A stretch of DNA of 21,256 nt from a virus, in IMG/VR virus record IMGVR_UViG_3300032241_002568, positions 1 to 21,256 of that record, one strand, 5' to 3'. The position numbers and the translations under genes are program-made. The first letter of the stretch is position 1; every line of letters starts with the position of its first letter. The notes under the pieces were generated by a model, which saw nothing but the letters and a program-made list of their open reading frames with translations, had not been told where the DNA came from and did not search any database. Below are positions 19,809 through 21,256 of this stretch, piece by piece.

Positions 19809-20454
19809 TCAAAGTATAGATTGTGCATTAAAAATAAATGCACGTCTACGTAATAAGGGTAATCTTGTAGATCAGTATATAGATGATCGATACGGTATTA
19901 AAGATTTAGTTTATATTTCCTCTTGTTATCGTAGAGCACACGTTAGCATAATTGATGCACGCGAAACCAAAAAACTTTGGTTATTACACTTTACTATATT
20001 CCCCAATATTAATGATCCCAGTCCTATCTATGGATTTGACGTTATAGCAGGCCCTACCCGAGTCAGCGGTGCATTTCACGATTTTAGTGCAGGCGGAGAT
20101 ACTGCTCACCCCATGATGCAGTGGTTTTCTAACAGAACACAGGGATTAGAGTGGAACAAAGCACGCACATTGCCCGAATGGGCACAGAAAATTTTTAGTC
20201 CTAATATTGTAGCTATCGGTGCCGTAGGACCCGAAGAGTTAACAAATTTTATTGATTTAGGGTTAGAAACCTTGGATTATTACTTAGATAATGTGGGACA
20301 AAATACTGAACATGATTATAGCAGTAAGCACAATGAATATTGTTACTATCAGCGTCAAAACCCGCATACACCCCGTGTATTAGTTAATTTAGGTTTCTCA
20401 GAACAGCAAGCAAAGGATTTTGTAGAGAATAATCTATTCCCTAAAATTGCATAA
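19786..20454 (+). CDS. Ferredoxin-dependent bilin reductase (PcyA/PcyX/PebS family)
   Basis: 222 aa, starting at ATG 19786 or 19789 inside the heme oxygenase gene. Family marks are PIYGFDVIAG...VSGAFHDFSAGG (80-104), where D99 aligns with the central-sheet catalytic Asp of the PcyA family, and the C-terminal EYCYYQRQNPHTPRVLVNLGFS. The size is nearer to phage PebS (about 233) and PcyX than to cyanobacterial PcyA (about 245). It reduces biliverdin to a coloured bilin; whether phycocyanobilin or phycoerythrobilin is made cannot be read from the sequence. PcyX-type enzymes next to heme oxygenase are known from uncultured oceanic viruses, and this pair fits that description. Confidence 0.88.
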   Translation: MMNNSTFNQSIDCALKINARLRNKGNLVDQYIDDRYGIKDLVYISSCYRRAHVSIIDARETKKLWLLHFTIFPNINDPSPIYGFDVIAGPTRVSGAFHDFSAGGDTAHPMMQWFSNRTQGLEWNKARTLPEWAQKIFSPNIVAIGAVGPEELTNFIDLGLETLDYYLDNVGQNTEHDYSSKHNEYCYYQRQNPHTPRVLVNLGFSEQQAKDFVENNLFPKIA

Positions 20455-20457
20455 ATA
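20450..20457 (+). promoter_or_regulatory. Late-promoter-like box CATAAATA
   Basis: One mismatch from TATAAATA, overlapping the bilin reductase stop. Six bases separate it from ATG 20464, so the predicted +1 is at or one base before the start codon; no Shine-Dalgarno. Confidence 0.45.
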
Positions 20458-20463
20458 TTAATT

Positions 20464-20931
20464 ATGCGTTTATTTGAAATAGAAAATCTCAACAACATTA
20501 TAGGATCTGTTCCGCAATCTGATTCTGATAATTTAAATGTTTTAACCAAATCACGTAAAATAGCTGCTCCTTTCAAGGCAGAGGGGTTTGATCCAAACAA
20601 TCCTAAACATGCCTGGTGGAGTACAAATTTTAATAAACAAAAAAATAAAGCTCCACTCAAAGGGCTCTCGTGGTCAATTACAAAAGAATATGCCTGGGAT
20701 TTAATTAATAATAAACAACATTGGGTCTGTGCATTAACCGGATTGCAAATGACTGAATCACCGGGAGGAAGAAACCCAAACCAAGCAAGTCTCGATAGAA
20801 TAGATTCTAAAAGAGGATATGACCGAGGAAACGTTCAATATGTAACATTGCAGATTAATCTTGCTAAAAAAAATATGTCAGATTCCGATTTTATTGAAAT
20901 GTGTAAAAGAGTTGTTAAACATAATTTTTGA
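20464..20931 (+). CDS. HNH-endonuclease-like protein
   Basis: 155 aa. WVCALTGLQM (87-96) followed by ASLDRIDSKRGYDRGNVQYVTLQINLAKK (108-136) matches the HNH-related pattern SLDRIDxxxGYxxGNVQxV...N..K seen in many stand-alone phage and bacterial HNH proteins. Here the first His is replaced by the SLDR form and only one Cys of a zinc knuckle is visible. The N-terminal half has KHAWWSTNFNKQKNKAP and is likely a DNA-binding part. It may be a free-standing homing-type nuclease. Placed under a late-type box with a likely leaderless start. Confidence 0.7.
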   Translation: MRLFEIENLNNIIGSVPQSDSDNLNVLTKSRKIAAPFKAEGFDPNNPKHAWWSTNFNKQKNKAPLKGLSWSITKEYAWDLINNKQHWVCALTGLQMTESPGGRNPNQASLDRIDSKRGYDRGNVQYVTLQINLAKKNMSDSDFIEMCKRVVKHNF

Positions 20932-20965
20932 TTTTTCTCAAATCTCCCCACGAAAATAATTTTTT

Positions 20966-20973
20966 TATAAATA
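20966..20973 (+). promoter_or_regulatory. T4-type late promoter TATAAATA
   Basis: Exact TATAAATA preceded by a T-run. T4 spacing predicts +1 at G20979, the first base of the closing stem (GCAGA) of the structured leader that follows. Confidence 0.65.
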
Positions 20974-20978
20974 CCGTT

Positions 20979-21068
20979 GCAGACACAGAAATGAGGCGCA
21001 CATTTCGGCGGGTGTCGCCGGATCTGCAACCGGCAAGGGCACTTACGGGTTTATTGGTTGCCCGGGAG
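20979..21068 (+). promoter_or_regulatory. Structured 5' leader, riboswitch-like
   Basis: A closing stem GCAGA/TCTGC (20979-20983/21023-21027) encloses two hairpins: GAAATG/CATTTC with loop AGGCGCA (20988-21006) and GGCG/CGCC with loop GGTGT (21007-21019), making a three-way junction. A third, imperfect hairpin CCGG-CAA/TTG-C-CCGG (21030-21036/21058-21065) has its 3' arm overlapping the Shine-Dalgarno GGGAG (21064-21068) of the next gene. The G/C-rich leader stands out from the AT-rich surroundings. It does not fit the glutamine or other riboswitch consensus I could recall. Confidence 0.6.
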
Positions 21069-21075
21069 TAAAAAT

Positions 21076-21234
21076 ATGAAACAACGTAAATTGATTCATA
21101 AGATGTATGAAGCCTGTATTGAGCATGACGATAAGAAGATTGAGAAACTTCGAAAGAAGGAATTTCGCAAGATTTTTAAGCATAAGGAAAAGGGCAAACC
21201 GTTTGGGCCAAAATGGACCGTTGTTAAAGTTTAA
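21076..21234 (+). CDS. 52-aa basic protein, conserved in marine phages
   Basis: ATG 21076 follows GGGAG by seven bases. The protein [20 protein letters not shown]... has a charged helix rich in Lys ([21 protein letters not shown]) and ends [13 protein letters not shown] recall similar short proteins with '[13 protein letters not shown]...HD...KLR..EF.KI.KRKE.GKPF..KWTVV' in marine phages; the function is unknown. It is the sole gene of a late transcript with a structured leader, which suggests that its amount is tightly set. Confidence 0.75.
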   Translation: MKQRKLIHKMYEACIEHDDKKIEKLRKKEFRKIFKHKEKGKPFGPKWTVVKV

Positions 21235-21256
21235 TTAACAACATCAAGGGCAATAA

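Noticed and set aside
20979-21068. Glutamine (glnA/downstream-peptide) riboswitch, known from marine cyanophages
   Set aside because: The conserved core of that class is not found in the leader; the class remains unknown.
1-21256. CRISPR arrays, insertion sequences and tRNA genes
   Set aside because: No regularly spaced repeats, transposase genes or complete cloverleaf sequences were seen; the only tRNA-like part belongs to the tmRNA.

Overview
The window looks like part of a tailed-phage genome, most likely a T4-like marine myovirus. No virion hallmark gene such as portal, terminase or major capsid lies here, so that assignment is inference. It rests on four things: AT-rich, tightly packed, mostly plus-strand genes that often overlap by 1-30 bases; six exact copies of the T4-type late promoter TATAAATA, all just upstream of genes; a DexA-like exonuclease; and several small proteins of a kind familiar from marine T4-like phages. 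The host is not identified. A two-piece (circularly permuted) tmRNA, a bS21 gene and a heme oxygenase/bilin reductase pair point weakly to a marine alphaproteobacterium.

Layout. 1-1806: end of an unknown gene, an Sm-like small protein, a 359-aa amphipathic helical protein and a zinc-ribbon protein. 1846-3784: a sigma70-type promoter drives a PD-(D/E)xK nuclease and a DNA adenine methyltransferase whose motif order is circularly permuted. 3780-4114: a self-contained tmRNA unit with late promoter, permuted tmRNA (tag ANDNAYALAA) and terminator. 4128-5248: two small exported proteins, a Lys-tailed basic protein and a Cys-containing conserved protein. 5255-5836: an outer-membrane beta-barrel gene with its own sigma70 promoter, 5' hairpin and bidirectional terminator. 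8773-5851 (minus): a four-gene operon of sugar nucleotidyltransferase, SAM methyltransferase, cupin and RuBisCO-like protein. 8789-13355: small phage genes, a GIY-YIG-like protein, a membrane coiled-coil protein, ClpX and ribosomal protein bS21. 13358-16412: DexA-like exonuclease, DUF454 membrane protein (minus), metallophosphoesterase and a chain of overlapping tiny genes including an Smr-like protein. 16413-19248: DnaK, Hsp20 and ClpS. 19256-21234: heme oxygenase and ferredoxin-dependent bilin reductase, an HNH-like protein, and a structured RNA leader ahead of a small basic protein.

How it fits together. The phage carries a protein quality-control set: tmRNA (tags stalled chains with ...LAA), ClpX (unfolds such substrates and keeps the ClpP-docking IGF loop), ClpS, DnaK, Hsp20, plus bS21 to act on the ribosome. 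dnaK and hsp20 share a 5' leader with the same design. Each has a hairpin starting at the predicted +1, with an identical 9-nt loop (ACCTAATGG) on unrelated but complementary stems. A second weak hairpin pairs the conserved block TTCTTACTT with the Shine-Dalgarno. I regard this as the best candidate for an undescribed regulatory system here. Further points of interest are the RuBisCO-like protein operon, leaderless starts placed at predicted promoter +1 positions, and the structured leader at 20979-21068.
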